A stretch of 64,000 nucleotides of DNA from Thermoplasmata archaeon (GTDB lineage Archaea; Thermoplasmatota; Thermoplasmata; Lutacidiplasmatales; SKW197): the NCBI GenBank assembly GCA_026414225.1, contig JAOAJK010000003.1, forward strand, positions 81,177 to 145,176, written 5' to 3'. The notes below the pieces were generated by a model. The model did no database searches and was not told the DNA's origin. It saw only the letters and a list, made by a program, of their open reading frames with translations. Both the position numbers and the translations under genes were made by a program. Shown piece after piece: positions 34,980 to 44,099 of the stretch (position 1 is the stretch's first letter; the number at the start of each line of letters is the position of its first letter).

Positions 34980-35537
34980 ATGCAGACCAAGAATGTGATA
35001 AAATCCGTGATAATGCTGGGCGATGCGGCAGTGGGAAAGACAAGCCTGGTGAGAAGGTTTGTCGTTGACCAGTTTGACGACACCTACATAACAACCCTGG
35101 GTGCGAAGCCAATGGAGAAGGACATCCGGATTGTTGGTAAGGATGCAATAATTGAGTTGCGAATGATTATCTGGGATATCATGGGACAGAAGGACTACGA
35201 GAGGGTTCACAGGGACATGTTTGAAGGTGTCAACGGGGGCATCATTGTGTGCGATGTAACGAAGCCAGAGACACTTAAAAATCTGGGAGAATACTGGATT
35301 CCCACATTTTTTGAATATGCGGGCAAGGTGCCGCTCGTGTTGATGGCAAATAAGATTGACCTTAAAGAACAGTTGAAGATTGAGATAAAGGATATTCAGG
35401 CGCTGCTTGCCAGCTTCCAGATGAAGGATGGTTGCTCTCCGCCATTCTACCTCACATCGGCCAAGACAGGCGAGAATGTCCAGGTTGGATTTGAGAAACT
35501 TGGGGAACTCCTGGCAAGGGATATGGGACTTCTTTAG
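34980..35537 (+). CDS. Ras/Rab-like small GTPase
   Basis: 185 aa. All G motifs are visible: G1 GDAAVGKTS (14-22), a switch I Thr in TYITTLG, G3 WDIMGQ with the catalytic Gln, G4 NKID and G5 TSAKTG. It has the fold of eukaryotic Rab/Ras and the archaeal Ras-like group; the C-terminus lacks a prenylation Cys. It is followed at 6 nt by a 94-aa helical protein and at 7 nt by a STAND/TPR ATPase with a roadblock/longin-like insertion, so the three likely form one signalling unit. In bacteria, MglA (Ras-like) pairs with the roadblock protein MglB; the analogy is my inference. Confidence 0.92.
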   Translation: MQTKNVIKSVIMLGDAAVGKTSLVRRFVVDQFDDTYITTLGAKPMEKDIRIVGKDAIIELRMIIWDIMGQKDYERVHRDMFEGVNGGIIVCDVTKPETLKNLGEYWIPTFFEYAGKVPLVLMANKIDLKEQLKIEIKDIQALLASFQMKDGCSPPFYLTSAKTGENVQVGFEKLGELLARDMGLL

Positions 35538-35543
35538 AGAGCA

Positions 35544-35828
35544 ATGGCAAAAAAGATGAAAAGACAACCAGAAACCCTCGTCGAATTGATGGACATTATT
35601 TTAAGCAGGGTCTGCAGGGGACTGAAATCTTCAAGGCACCTGCTTGCTGACGCCTGCACGGAAATGGAGGGTTTTGGGATAGACCCTGATGCACCTGAGC
35701 CAGAAAAACTCGAAATTCTGATAAATTATGTGGAGAACCTCAGAGATGAGGACGGGAATATGGTCTTCAGTGCCGTGGAAATTCAGGAGTACAGAACCCA
35801 GCTGAGAAAACTGACCAGAAGGAAGTGA
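35544..35828 (+). CDS. small helical protein in GTPase operon
   Basis: 94 aa, helical and charged, with no recognised family and no cysteine pair (two single Cys). The region VELMDIILSRVCRGLKSSRHLL and a C-terminal basic end (RKLTRRK) suggest a helical bundle or adaptor. It starts 6 nt after the GTPase stop and ends 7 nt before the STAND gene. It may be a GTPase effector or adaptor. Function is unknown. Confidence 0.75.
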   Translation: MAKKMKRQPETLVELMDIILSRVCRGLKSSRHLLADACTEMEGFGIDPDAPEPEKLEILINYVENLRDEDGNMVFSAVEIQEYRTQLRKLTRRK

Positions 35829-35835
35829 GAGACCG

Positions 35836-38800
35836 ATGAATGCAGAGCCAGTTATTCCATTTGTGGACAGGGACCAGGAACTCAAGATAATCCGGGAACT
35901 TATCGAGGAGGCAATTTCTGGAAGAACCTCTGCCCTTCTGGTAAAGGGAGATGTGGGCATAGGAAAGACAAGGTTGATGGAGAAGACACTGGAGATCGCT
36001 AAAGGGAAAAATTTCCAGATTGGTGTGGGCCACGGGGTTAAGGGTGTGCGAATTCCGTTCGTGACCCTAACAGAATGCTTCTCCGAACTGGGTATAGAGC
36101 ATCTGCTTTCGCCCCAGAAACCCCCGAGGGTAGATTGCATCTATCTTTCCACGAACAAAGGAATCCTGATTGCAAAGGTCGAACGCGAAAATTTTCAGAT
36201 TAAGCCAGAAATATTTACAGCAATGCTTGCACTCGTGAACCGTTTTGTTCAGGATTCAATGAAACTTATTGACCCTGGCTCCGCCGGCGGTCTGGGGAGG
36301 CTGGAGTATGAGGGCTGGTGGATTGTGGTGGAGCGGCTTGGAGAGTTGAATCTGGTAGCCATTCTCTCCGGCAGAGAAACCGAATTCCTGATCGAGGACA
36401 TGCGAAATGCCCTGTTTAATATCCAGAAAAAGTATGGAAAGGTCCTGAAAAACTGGAATGGCGATGCAGACCAGGTGGCTGGAATAGAGGAGGAATTCCG
36501 TCACATAATTACCTCTGGTAAATACGATGGCATTGACTACGGAAAAGGGGATTTTGCTGCCCAGAGAACCAGCTTGTTCGAAAATGTGACCAGGGGTGTG
36601 TGCAGGTTGGCTGCAGAGAAACCGATGCTGCTGGTCATAGAGAATATTCACTGGGCTGATGAATCCACCATATCTATGGTATCCTATCTTATCCAGAACC
36701 TCAGAAACTCGAATCTTTTCGTGCTGCTCACTGCAAGAACCGATGAACTTGCAGAGAGTTTTGCAAATGATGTGCTCGGTGAACTTGTGAACTCCGGAAA
36801 AATGCAGGAAATTGAACTCCTCGAGATTCCGAGGGAAGGGGCGGTGGAAATTCTGGAGGCGATTGCAAAGGGTATCGGAAAACACGAAGAGGTGGTAAAT
36901 GAGATTTTATCGGAAACTGGTGGGAATCCGTTGTTTCTGATTGAAATCACGAGATACATGATTGCGGTCCATGAGATGGTGCAGGAAGGAGATGTCTGGA
37001 AAATAGTGAAAAAGAGGGAACATCGGATTCCAAAAAAGGTGGAGGAGATTTTTAGAAGGAAGCTTGCCGGGCTCGGGGAGATGCGGGAAATTGTGGAATG
37101 CGGTTCCGTGATTGGAGAATCCTTTAATCCTGACATAGTGGCTGCGGTCTTCGGAATTGACAGGTTCCAGATGCTTAGAAAGTTGAGGAACATTGAGAAT
37201 TATGGATTGATTACCTTTGCAGGTAACGACTGTGCGTTTGTGCATACCCTTGCAAGGGAAGTGACATACCAGTCAATACCACAGCCCGTCAGGTTGATGT
37301 ATCATGAGAAGGTGGCGGAAAGCATGGAAAGAATTTACAAGGGCAAAATAGAAGAAAATTTAAGCAGGATTGGTTACCACTATTACAGAGCAGGTAACCC
37401 TGGCAAGGCACTGCCCTACCTTCTGAAAGGTATCAGGAATGCGGAAATTAAGTTTGCGAACGAAGAGGCACTCCAGTTGATTGGCTATGCTAAGGAACTC
37501 TGCGAAAACGACGAGAGTTTGAAAGAGGTTCACATAGCCCTTCTGGAAAAGGAAGGGGACCTTTACCAGATTACCGGAAAATACAGAAATGCGCTGGCGG
37601 TTTACTCGTCTCTGCTCCAGCTCACTTCAGCTCCCGAAAGAATCTATAGAAAGATGGGGGAATGTGCCCATGCCACTGGGGATTACGATGAAGGGCTGGA
37701 GTATGTGAAAAGGGGACTGGAAAATGCGGACAAGGCAAACAGGGAGTATGGGAGATTGCGGCTCCTGGAGGGCACAATTCACTACAGAAAAGGTGAGATT
37801 GAAGAGGCACAGCAAATCTACCTGGAAATCCTTTCCGTGTTTGAGGAGTTCGGGGCAGAGGAGAAGGACAGGGCGTTGCTCCTCAACAACCTCGGAAATG
37901 TTTATTTTGAGAAGAGGGAGTTAAAAAAAGCCCTGGATTACTACAGGATGAGCCTGGCAATAAGGGAGAAAATCAACGAGCATCTCGCGATTGCAGGATC
38001 CTACAATAACATAGGGATTGTTTACAGATACATGCATGAATACAGCACGGCCCTTGCCTATTTCCAGAAAAGCTTGCGGCAGGCAGAAAAATGCGGGCAT
38101 CTCTGGGGCATGATTTTTCCGCTGGATAACATGGCAGACCTCTACTTTGCGGTGGGGGATGTGGTAAAATGCGTCCAGACATACAGAACTGAAATCCTGT
38201 ACCTGAAGAAAATTGAGAACTTGCATGCCCTTATAAACACTTACGGAAAGCTGGCAAAAGTTTATGCCAAGCATGAGAAATTTGATGAGGCAATGGAATG
38301 TCTTGTAGAATCTGGGGGTTATGTGCTGAAAACCGATAACCCGTTGCTTCTTGCGGGCCATTTCCTGGCACATGTCGCGGTTTACAGGGAACAGGGGAAG
38401 CTTGAGCGGGCACTTGAGTTTGTAGATAGAGCTCTGGTAGAGCTAAAAAAGGTGAGGAATGACGAGCGGGGTAAAATTTTGCTTTTGAATGCACTTTCAG
38501 ACAAAGGTGACCTGCTCTATTTGCTGGGAAGAAAATCAGAGGCAGAAAAAATCTGCACTGCAATTTTCAACACCTTCTCTACAATGGATGTGGCAAAGGC
38601 CGCTGGTTATGCCTACATCACGAGTGGGAAAATTCTGGCTGAACAGGGAAAAATTGGGGAGGCAAGAAGCAAGTTCATCCAGGGTGTGGAGGCCCTGAAA
38701 CTGTATGGTGGTGAGTACAGAACTGCCTGTGCCTACCTTGCGTGGGGGATGGTAGAAAAGGAGGCAGGAAATAAAGAGGAGGCAGCGAAGCTGGTTGATA

Positions 38801-38874
38801 GGGCAATTAAAATGTTTACCATGATGAAAATGAAGCGAAAAATAGAGGAAGCGAAGAAAATTTTTGAGAGTTAG
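35836..38874 (+). CDS. STAND-type AAA ATPase with roadblock-like insertion and TPR repeats
   Basis: 1012 aa. Residues about 10-390 form an AAA/STAND ATPase: Walker A GDVGIGKT (38-45) and Walker B LLVIENIHWAD (265-275). Between the two motifs, about 97-230, lies an inserted domain (CIYLSTNKGILIAKV, then GGLGRLEYEGWWIVVERL, then AILSGRETEFLIEDM, then WNGD). It recalls archaeal longin/roadblock-like sensor domains. A winged-helix region (about 395-480) follows, then TPR/superhelical repeats to the C-terminus. Such proteins act as ligand-triggered switches. The upstream Ras-like GTPase may be the input or output. The 3' end overlaps the stop of the next convergent gene by 4 nt. Confidence 0.88.
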   Translation: MNAEPVIPFVDRDQELKIIRELIEEAISGRTSALLVKGDVGIGKTRLMEKTLEIAKGKNFQIGVGHGVKGVRIPFVTLTECFSELGIEHLLSPQKPPRVDCIYLSTNKGILIAKVERENFQIKPEIFTAMLALVNRFVQDSMKLIDPGSAGGLGRLEYEGWWIVVERLGELNLVAILSGRETEFLIEDMRNALFNIQKKYGKVLKNWNGDADQVAGIEEEFRHIITSGKYDGIDYGKGDFAAQRTSLFENVTRGVCRLAAEKPMLLVIENIHWADESTISMVSYLIQNLRNSNLFVLLTARTDELAESFANDVLGELVNSGKMQEIELLEIPREGAVEILEAIAKGIGKHEEVVNEILSETGGNPLFLIEITRYMIAVHEMVQEGDVWKIVKKREHRIPKKVEEIFRRKLAGLGEMREIVECGSVIGESFNPDIVAAVFGIDRFQMLRKLRNIENYGLITFAGNDCAFVHTLAREVTYQSIPQPVRLMYHEKVAESMERIYKGKIEENLSRIGYHYYRAGNPGKALPYLLKGIRNAEIKFANEEALQLIGYAKELCENDESLKEVHIALLEKEGDLYQITGKYRNALAVYSSLLQLTSAPERIYRKMGECAHATGDYDEGLEYVKRGLENADKANREYGRLRLLEGTIHYRKGEIEEAQQIYLEILSVFEEFGAEEKDRALLLNNLGNVYFEKRELKKALDYYRMSLAIREKINEHLAIAGSYNNIGIVYRYMHEYSTALAYFQKSLRQAEKCGHLWGMIFPLDNMADLYFAVGDVVKCVQTYRTEILYLKKIENLHALINTYGKLAKVYAKHEKFDEAMECLVESGGYVLKTDNPLLLAGHFLAHVAVYREQGKLERALEFVDRALVELKKVRNDERGKILLLNALSDKGDLLYLLGRKSEAEKICTAIFNTFSTMDVAKAAGYAYITSGKILAEQGKIGEARSKFIQGVEALKLYGGEYRTACAYLAWGMVEKEAGNKEEAAKLVDRAIKMFTMMKMKRKIEEAKKIFES

Positions 38875-41270
38875 TTTTCTTTCAACCTGCGGATACTCGC
38901 AAGTGCGGAGATGCACCCCAGCATCACCATGAAAACAGGTATGCCGGATACCTCGGTCACTGGATTTGCCAGCGGATACCAGTCGCTTGCACCCGCACCG
39001 CCGTCCAGCGGGTAAGCACTTGCCGTGCCGTTGTCCAGCCCATCCCAGTTACTCCAGTAGTTGCCTTCCCGGGCACCGTTGTCATACCAGGAATTGCCAC
39101 CAGTATCGTCGTAGGCCTGGCAGTTGCCGTTGACGCCCCTGCCTGCCCCGTTGTTGCCGGTGAAGTTGTTGTGGTGGATGGAATTACCAGCCGAAGTGGA
39201 TGTAATATAGATGCCGTATTTCGTGTTGTTGCAGAGCCAGTTATACACAACGTTGTTGTTGTTAGAGTCCCCTAGATATATACCATACCATCCGTTGCCC
39301 ATGAGTATATTGTCATTTATATTGACACTATCCGATGAAGCCAGTCGAATCCCTTCGTAGTTGTTACCCGATGCATTGTTACCTGTCAGGTTGTTGATGT
39401 CAGAGAAATACAGAACGATGCCGTAATTGTTGTTTATGACATTGTTGTTTGTTATGTTGTTGTATGTTGAGGAATCTAAGTAGATTCCATTTCCGTTATT
39501 GCCAGCCACACTGTTTCCTATAATTTCATTGTTGTTTGCGGACTCAAGAGAGATGCCTTCAAGCGAATTGTTCAGGGCACTGTTACCGATTATCTTATTG
39601 TTGTCACTTGAATACTCCACAAAGATGCCATCCTTGCTGTTGCCAGATGCATTATTTTCCGTTATGATGTTGCCACTTGATGAATACAAATAGAGGCCAT
39701 GGTGACCGTTTCTGGAGGCACTGTTATTTGTCATTCTGTTGTTGTGAGAGTATGATAAAGAAATTCCGAAGTAGGGATTTTCTGAAATATTATTGCTGGT
39801 TATCTCATTATTGCTTGAGGTGTCAGATAGAATCCCTGTATGACCGTTCTTCGAGGCGTTGTTTTCCGTTATGTTGTTATTGTTTGAGCGATACAAATAT
39901 ATCCCGTACCAGCTGTTGCCTGCCGCCTTGTTACGAGTTATGTTGGCGTTCGAATAATACAAAAGAATGCCAGTGTTAAGGTTGTTCGATGCATTATTAT
40001 CTGCTATTTTGTTATTGCTTGAGAAATGTAAACTGATGCCATTTTTGTTGTTAGACGGTGTGTTGTTTGCGATTATTCCGTTTTGTACATTCATCAGGGC
40101 AATGCCGCCACCATATGGTGGAGTATCGGAAGACATTGCATTGGATACATTGCATCCTCTTACAACAAAGTGGACATCTGTGTTCTCAATCCAGATACAG
40201 TAGGTGCCACCGCCGCCATCAATGTCATACCCCTCGATTATGTAGGGATTGCCCGGACTTCCATCGCCAGGCCAGCCCTCACTCGCCGCCTGATTTGCAA
40301 AGTCCACATTCCCGTTGATGTGGATCGGTGAATGCGGTGTGCCCTTCGGTTGCATGTCCGCAACCCCGCTCTGGACTTCCGTTTTTGCACTCAGGTAAAG
40401 CCCGAACAGGGTGTGCCTTGCGTTCTCGCACCGCAGCGCATTCTCGACCCTGCACTCCTTGTTCTGCCAGTCGATCATGTAGAAGTAAACCGCATACCTC
40501 TCGCCAGCGCCTAGCAAACTCTTACCTGCCATCGTTTCCAGCTGCTTCCCGTTGGTGGCAGCGGCGACGCTCTCGCCAATCGTCCACGCCCACTCCTGCT
40601 GGACAACACCGGCAAACGCAAGCACCCTGCTCGCCTCTATCTTTCCGTTCTTACCGATAATCTCAATCGCCCTATCGGCACCGACTGCAAAGTTTTGAGA
40701 GGGTTTGAAACCCGTTGCAGGGTTGTTATCCGTGTCCACAAACACATACGCTACATCCCTGCCGTTTGCATTCGGGATTGCGGTTTCCCGCTGGTTCGCC
40801 ACATAGACGGGATTTTCTGATGGTGCCTCTACGATGTATCTGCCCTCGCCATCAAGCAAATTGCCATACACCTTCGCATAAAACGCCACATTCCTGCCGG
40901 TTTCTGCAGTCGCATACTCGGCAATGTCAATGTTTTCTGGCACGGTTGCATCCCTTGCCCTTGAGGTTTTCTCAACCCCCTGCCAGTCGTCAAACCGCCC
41001 ATCAATCTTTATTGTATCGGTACTGCTGCTCTGCCAGGTTAGAACTGCAACCACGCTCAGCACGAGTACCGCAAGCACGAACACGGCCAGAAGTTTGCCA
41101 TGGTTCGCCTTTTCCTTAATCTTTCGTCCTAGCTTGGGTTGCTTTCCGTTTGTCAGCCCATTTGTTAATCCATTTGTAAAACCATTCGTTAACCCATTTG
41201 TAAAGCCATGGGACTTATCTCGCTTATTTCTCAGCCCCAAACTTCTTGTAGTTTTGCTTTCCAACTTCAT
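38871..41270 (-). CDS. beta-helix (NosD-like) surface protein with TNG repeat tag
   Basis: 799 aa from the ATG at 41270, which lies 5 nt after a GTGA site; an in-frame GTG at 41279 overlaps that site. The N-terminus is a basic motif (MKLESKTTRSLGLRN), then five tandem [FL]TNG repeats, a transmembrane helix (about 60-80), and a CBM9-like domain (IDGRFDDW start). Residues about 310-770 are a right-handed parallel beta-helix of about 20 short NNxxxxNxxxxxNxxGI turns, as in NosD. The closing SYDNG...YWSNWDG segment is followed by PVTE, a hydrophobic stretch and RRLKEN. The protein is probably displayed on the cell surface, binding or degrading polysaccharide. The N-terminal domain is highly similar to the giant protein at 46852. 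Confidence 0.88.
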   Translation of the reverse strand: MKLESKTTRSLGLRNKRDKSHGFTNGLTNGFTNGLTNGLTNGKQPKLGRKIKEKANHGKLLAVFVLAVLVLSVVAVLTWQSSSTDTIKIDGRFDDWQGVEKTSRARDATVPENIDIAEYATAETGRNVAFYAKVYGNLLDGEGRYIVEAPSENPVYVANQRETAIPNANGRDVAYVFVDTDNNPATGFKPSQNFAVGADRAIEIIGKNGKIEASRVLAFAGVVQQEWAWTIGESVAAATNGKQLETMAGKSLLGAGERYAVYFYMIDWQNKECRVENALRCENARHTLFGLYLSAKTEVQSGVADMQPKGTPHSPIHINGNVDFANQAASEGWPGDGSPGNPYIIEGYDIDGGGGTYCIWIENTDVHFVVRGCNVSNAMSSDTPPYGGGIALMNVQNGIIANNTPSNNKNGISLHFSSNNKIADNNASNNLNTGILLYYSNANITRNKAAGNSWYGIYLYRSNNNNITENNASKNGHTGILSDTSSNNEITSNNISENPYFGISLSYSHNNRMTNNSASRNGHHGLYLYSSSGNIITENNASGNSKDGIFVEYSSDNNKIIGNSALNNSLEGISLESANNNEIIGNSVAGNNGNGIYLDSSTYNNITNNNVINNNYGIVLYFSDINNLTGNNASGNNYEGIRLASSDSVNINDNILMGNGWYGIYLGDSNNNNVVYNWLCNNTKYGIYITSTSAGNSIHHNNFTGNNGAGRGVNGNCQAYDDTGGNSWYDNGAREGNYWSNWDGLDNGTASAYPLDGGAGASDWYPLANPVTEVSGIPVFMVMLGCISALASIRRLKEN
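41145..41204 (-). repeat. five 12-nt tandem repeats encoding [FL]TNG
   Basis: On the minus strand five copies of a 12-nt unit (about TTTACAAATGGN / TTAACNAATGGN) encode FTNG LTNG FTNG LTNG LTNG in the cytoplasmic tail of the 799-aa protein. Third-position differences show some age. Confidence 0.85.
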
Positions 41271-41563
41271 GGAAATCACGGAGAGATAATCATGGTAAGG
41301 GTATATATAATTTTGCGAACAAATTTACAATATTCCAACAAAAATCCTGAAATATTAATTTATTACAAAATCGTGTAAACCAACTTTAAACTAGAATAAT
41401 GAAAAAGAAAAAAATTATTTATACATCCTTTCAACCATCGGATGAAACCCAAATGAGGAAAACCGACCAAATTCCGCCTACTCTCATTCATAAGGTCTGT
41501 TTTCATCCTGTTAATTATGTTGTCCTTCAATCGCAAACTATTTTTGGGTTTAGGGTATTACTG
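41271..41563. other. A/T-rich divergent spacer
   Basis: 293 nt between the divergent beta-helix gene and larE. It contains the TATA box of the former and A/T-rich tracts (TTAATTTATT, AAAATTATTTATAC). An open frame from 41399 runs into larE but has atypical composition, so I do not count it as coding. No RNA gene is seen. Confidence 0.45.
41301..41314 (-). promoter_or_regulatory. TATA box for the 799-aa beta-helix protein
   Basis: On the minus strand AAATTATATATAC is centred about 36 nt before the ATG at 41270, leaving a leader of about 10 nt with GTGA. Confidence 0.5.
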
Positions 41564-42412
41564 ATGAGGATGGATGCGCAATCCGCAGGGGAAAAATTCG
41601 CAGCTCTGGAGAAAAAAATAACAGGGCAGGGCAGAATTCTGATTGCATTCTCTGGCGGTGTGGACAGTGCGGTGCTTGCCCATCTGGCCAGGGCAGAAAA
41701 CCCCCTGTGTGTTTTCGTATTGGACGAAACCGTAAGCAAGGAAGAGTATGAGCAGGCAAAAACCACAGCAGCAGGCCTTGGGGTGCAACTCCAGGTTCTG
41801 GAACATAGCATAATGGATGAAGAGTTCTGCAAAAACACTGTGGAGCGATGCTATCACTGCAAGAAAGCAATGATCGGAGCATTGAAAGAATTTGCTCGTA
41901 AAAACGGAATAAACTGCATTGCGATGGGAATCACAACCTCGGATTTTAAAGAGTACAGACCAGGCATCAAAGCCGGATACGAGGAGGGAATCTGGTATCC
42001 ATTCGTGGATTTTGGAATTTCGAAGGAGGAAGTGCGAGAATATGCAAGAAAGCAAGGTCTTGGAGTTGCGGAAAAGCCCGCGAATGCCTGTCTTGCGTCC
42101 AGAATTGCCTACAACCAGAAAATCACAACCGAGTTGCTTATGCGAGTGGATGCCGCAGAGAAGTTTTTGCATGGTCTCGGCTTTAAGGTTGTGCGTGTCC
42201 GCGTGCATGGAAATGATGCCAGGATTGAACTGGGCAAAAATGAGTTTGCGAAGGCATTCTCCACCGACCTCCTTCAGAGGATTGCAAAAAAATTGCACGA
42301 ACTTGGTTTTGTCCATGTCTCCCTAGATATGGATGGCTACAGGCCGGGAAGCATGAACGAGGGCATCACCCAGCCACAGATCGGACAAGCGCGGGGGGAG
42401 AAGCGGCACTAA
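41564..42412 (+). CDS. larE: LarE-like sacrificial sulfur transferase
   Basis: 282 aa from the ATG at 41564; the frame is open back to 41399, but that extension is A/T-rich and unlike the family. A TATA-like AAACTATTTTT lies 20-29 nt upstream, favouring leaderless translation. PP-loop SGGVDS, RCYHCKK, and NACLASR with the candidate sulfur-donor Cys are present. LarE transfers sulfur to the pyridinium precursor of the nickel-pincer cofactor of lactate racemase and related enzymes. LarB, LarC and LarA are not in the window, so the product could serve another nickel-pincer enzyme. The stop overlaps the convergent DUF835 gene by 4 nt. Confidence 0.88.
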   Translation: MRMDAQSAGEKFAALEKKITGQGRILIAFSGGVDSAVLAHLARAENPLCVFVLDETVSKEEYEQAKTTAAGLGVQLQVLEHSIMDEEFCKNTVERCYHCKKAMIGALKEFARKNGINCIAMGITTSDFKEYRPGIKAGYEEGIWYPFVDFGISKEEVREYARKQGLGVAEKPANACLASRIAYNQKITTELLMRVDAAEKFLHGLGFKVVRVRVHGNDARIELGKNEFAKAFSTDLLQRIAKKLHELGFVHVSLDMDGYRPGSMNEGITQPQIGQARGEKRH

Positions 42413-44007
42413 ACTGTCCTTGTTTTATCAAATTCCTTTCTCAGCGTGTACATGTCCTTCTCATCAAACGCCTTGGGGCTTATTGGCACGAGCACAGTCG
42501 CATGGTGCATCGCAGCCACATCATTAACCTTCTTCATGAATTTGAGTGCATCCAGAAAATTGTTTCCGAGCACAAGATTCTCAAACCCATCAAGCAGAAT
42601 TACTGCATTCTTGTTGCTTTTGATGAAGGATGTGATTGCCCTCATTATTTCGAATTCCATGCGGCTTGGCTTCACCACGGGCACCGCAGGGGTCTCCGTG
42701 TCCGAAAGCCAGTAGATTGTGGCACTCCCGATTCCATACTTCTCTCGGACTTTGTCCGGGTAGGTGGTGGTGATGCACAGCCCTGGCGAGTCCTTTATCA
42801 TATCTCCAAAGATTTCAAACGCCTTCTCGGTTTTGGATTCAAATATGAGGTAGCTGTATCCCTTTTCGAGCGGCACCTCAATCTGCTGCTGTGCAGGGAG
42901 TTGGGGACTCTCCGCTACCTCCTTCTCTTCCTTCACATCTTTCGGTGGCAACGGTGCTGGCTCTTCCTTTCTCTCCCTCAAGATTTTGCCCGTGATTTCA
43001 GAGGTAATCGCAGCGTAGAAGGGGAGCAGCAATTCTTCTTTTGGACAGTAAAATCTCAGGATCAACCTTGCTTCCCCACCCTCCTCAATCGTTTCCACAT
43101 AGGCCGCGTAAAGATTATCCCAGTGGTCATGGGCGAAGAATTTGGTGACTGCACGGAAAAATCGGGCGTCCTTGACTGACTGGAAGGGGACCTGATACAT
43201 GTTTCTCTCTCTGATTACATCGCATATGATCCGATGAAGGGTTTCACCGCTGAACCTTATGTTCTTTATTTCCTTCTCGATTTTCCTCATCGTGTGGGTT
43301 GCCACGCGCCAGTGCTCCTCTATCACCTCTCTCGGATAAAGGGCTGTGAATTCTATGCTCAGATATTTTGGCTCCGTTTCAATGGCAACTTTTTCGTTTC
43401 CATCAGAATACCGGATTTTTGCCCGAACTGGCTCATTTCTGAATTCTTTTAGCGGTTCAAGCTCAAACATGATTCTTGCATGTTCATCTGGCTCAATGTA
43501 TTTTATCTGCTTGGCGTCTGTTTCTGGCTTAAGTTTCTCCTTGTTTGCAACCAGCTCTATGTTCACATTCTCAATTCTCTTCCCAGTCCGGTTACCTATA
43601 TTCAGGGCATAATGGACCGCGGTGTCTTTTATGTAAAGGGCAGGAATTACCTCAAGTGTCTGGGCTGGCTTCGCCTCCTGTTTTTCCTCTTCTTTTTTTA
43701 CCCGCATCCAGTAGACCTCATGCCCGCAGGTTCTGCATACTCCGAGGCCATTCGATGCAAAGGTCACATCGCGGCTCTGGCATCTCGGGCATATGAGGAA
43801 GATCTGCCTTGCACCGCAGATTCTGCATACAATTTCTCCCGTATCTAGATGTTCGACGCTGTTGCTGCCGCAGTGGGTGCATCTTTTCCAGATAAATTCA
43901 TAGCCGCAGGCAGCACATTTCCCATTTCCCTCATCGTAGAATACGAGGCGTGTTCCACCGCATCTGCTGCACTTCCCATGGGTCGGCTTGTAGATATATT
44001 CCTCCAT
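42409..44007 (-). CDS. multi-zinc-ribbon protein with C-terminal DUF835
   Basis: 532 aa. Residues 10-105 carry CxxC pairs (CSRC, CAAC, CTHC, CRIC, CPRC, CRTC) forming three zinc ribbons. Residues about 120-230 look like an immunoglobulin-like beta domain. A 130-residue helical domain with FAHDHWDNLYAAYVE follows. After a Pro/Glu linker, residues about 390-532 are DUF835 (KGYSYLIFESKTEKAFEIF, VILLDGFENLVLGNNF). No membrane segment is present. The DUF835 end resembles that of the IleRS-like fusion at 12173. A GTAAATAAA element lies 25 nt before the ATG, so the mRNA is probably leaderless. Confidence 0.86.
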   Translation of the reverse strand: MEEYIYKPTHGKCSRCGGTRLVFYDEGNGKCAACGYEFIWKRCTHCGSNSVEHLDTGEIVCRICGARQIFLICPRCQSRDVTFASNGLGVCRTCGHEVYWMRVKKEEEKQEAKPAQTLEVIPALYIKDTAVHYALNIGNRTGKRIENVNIELVANKEKLKPETDAKQIKYIEPDEHARIMFELEPLKEFRNEPVRAKIRYSDGNEKVAIETEPKYLSIEFTALYPREVIEEHWRVATHTMRKIEKEIKNIRFSGETLHRIICDVIRERNMYQVPFQSVKDARFFRAVTKFFAHDHWDNLYAAYVETIEEGGEARLILRFYCPKEELLLPFYAAITSEITGKILRERKEEPAPLPPKDVKEEKEVAESPQLPAQQQIEVPLEKGYSYLIFESKTEKAFEIFGDMIKDSPGLCITTTYPDKVREKYGIGSATIYWLSDTETPAVPVVKPSRMEFEIMRAITSFIKSNKNAVILLDGFENLVLGNNFLDALKFMKKVNDVAAMHHATVLVPISPKAFDEKDMYTLRKEFDKTRTV

Positions 44008-44027
44008 GAACCTTAAATGGTGGAGGT

Positions 44028-44036
44028 GTAAATAAA
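44028..44036 (-). promoter_or_regulatory. TATA box for the zinc-ribbon/DUF835 gene
   Basis: On the minus strand TTTATTTAC is centred about 25 nt before the ATG at 44007. It lies close to the alaX promoter region, so the two genes share a compact divergent promoter. Confidence 0.55.
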
Positions 44037-44099
44037 GGTATGGTAGACCTATCTCCCGCGGGCATAAATCCCATATACTCCCTCCACCTGCTCCCGACC

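Noticed and set aside
41145..41204. possible CRISPR-like short repeat
   Set aside because: The 12-nt units are directly adjacent without spacers and encode TNG in frame.
41399..41563. 55-residue N-terminal extension of LarE
   Set aside because: It is A/T-rich spacer sequence with no family similarity, and the LarE fold begins after 41564.
42502..43179. 225-aa plus-strand frame opposite the zinc-ribbon/DUF835 gene
   Set aside because: The minus strand has clear zinc ribbons and DUF835; the plus frame has no features.
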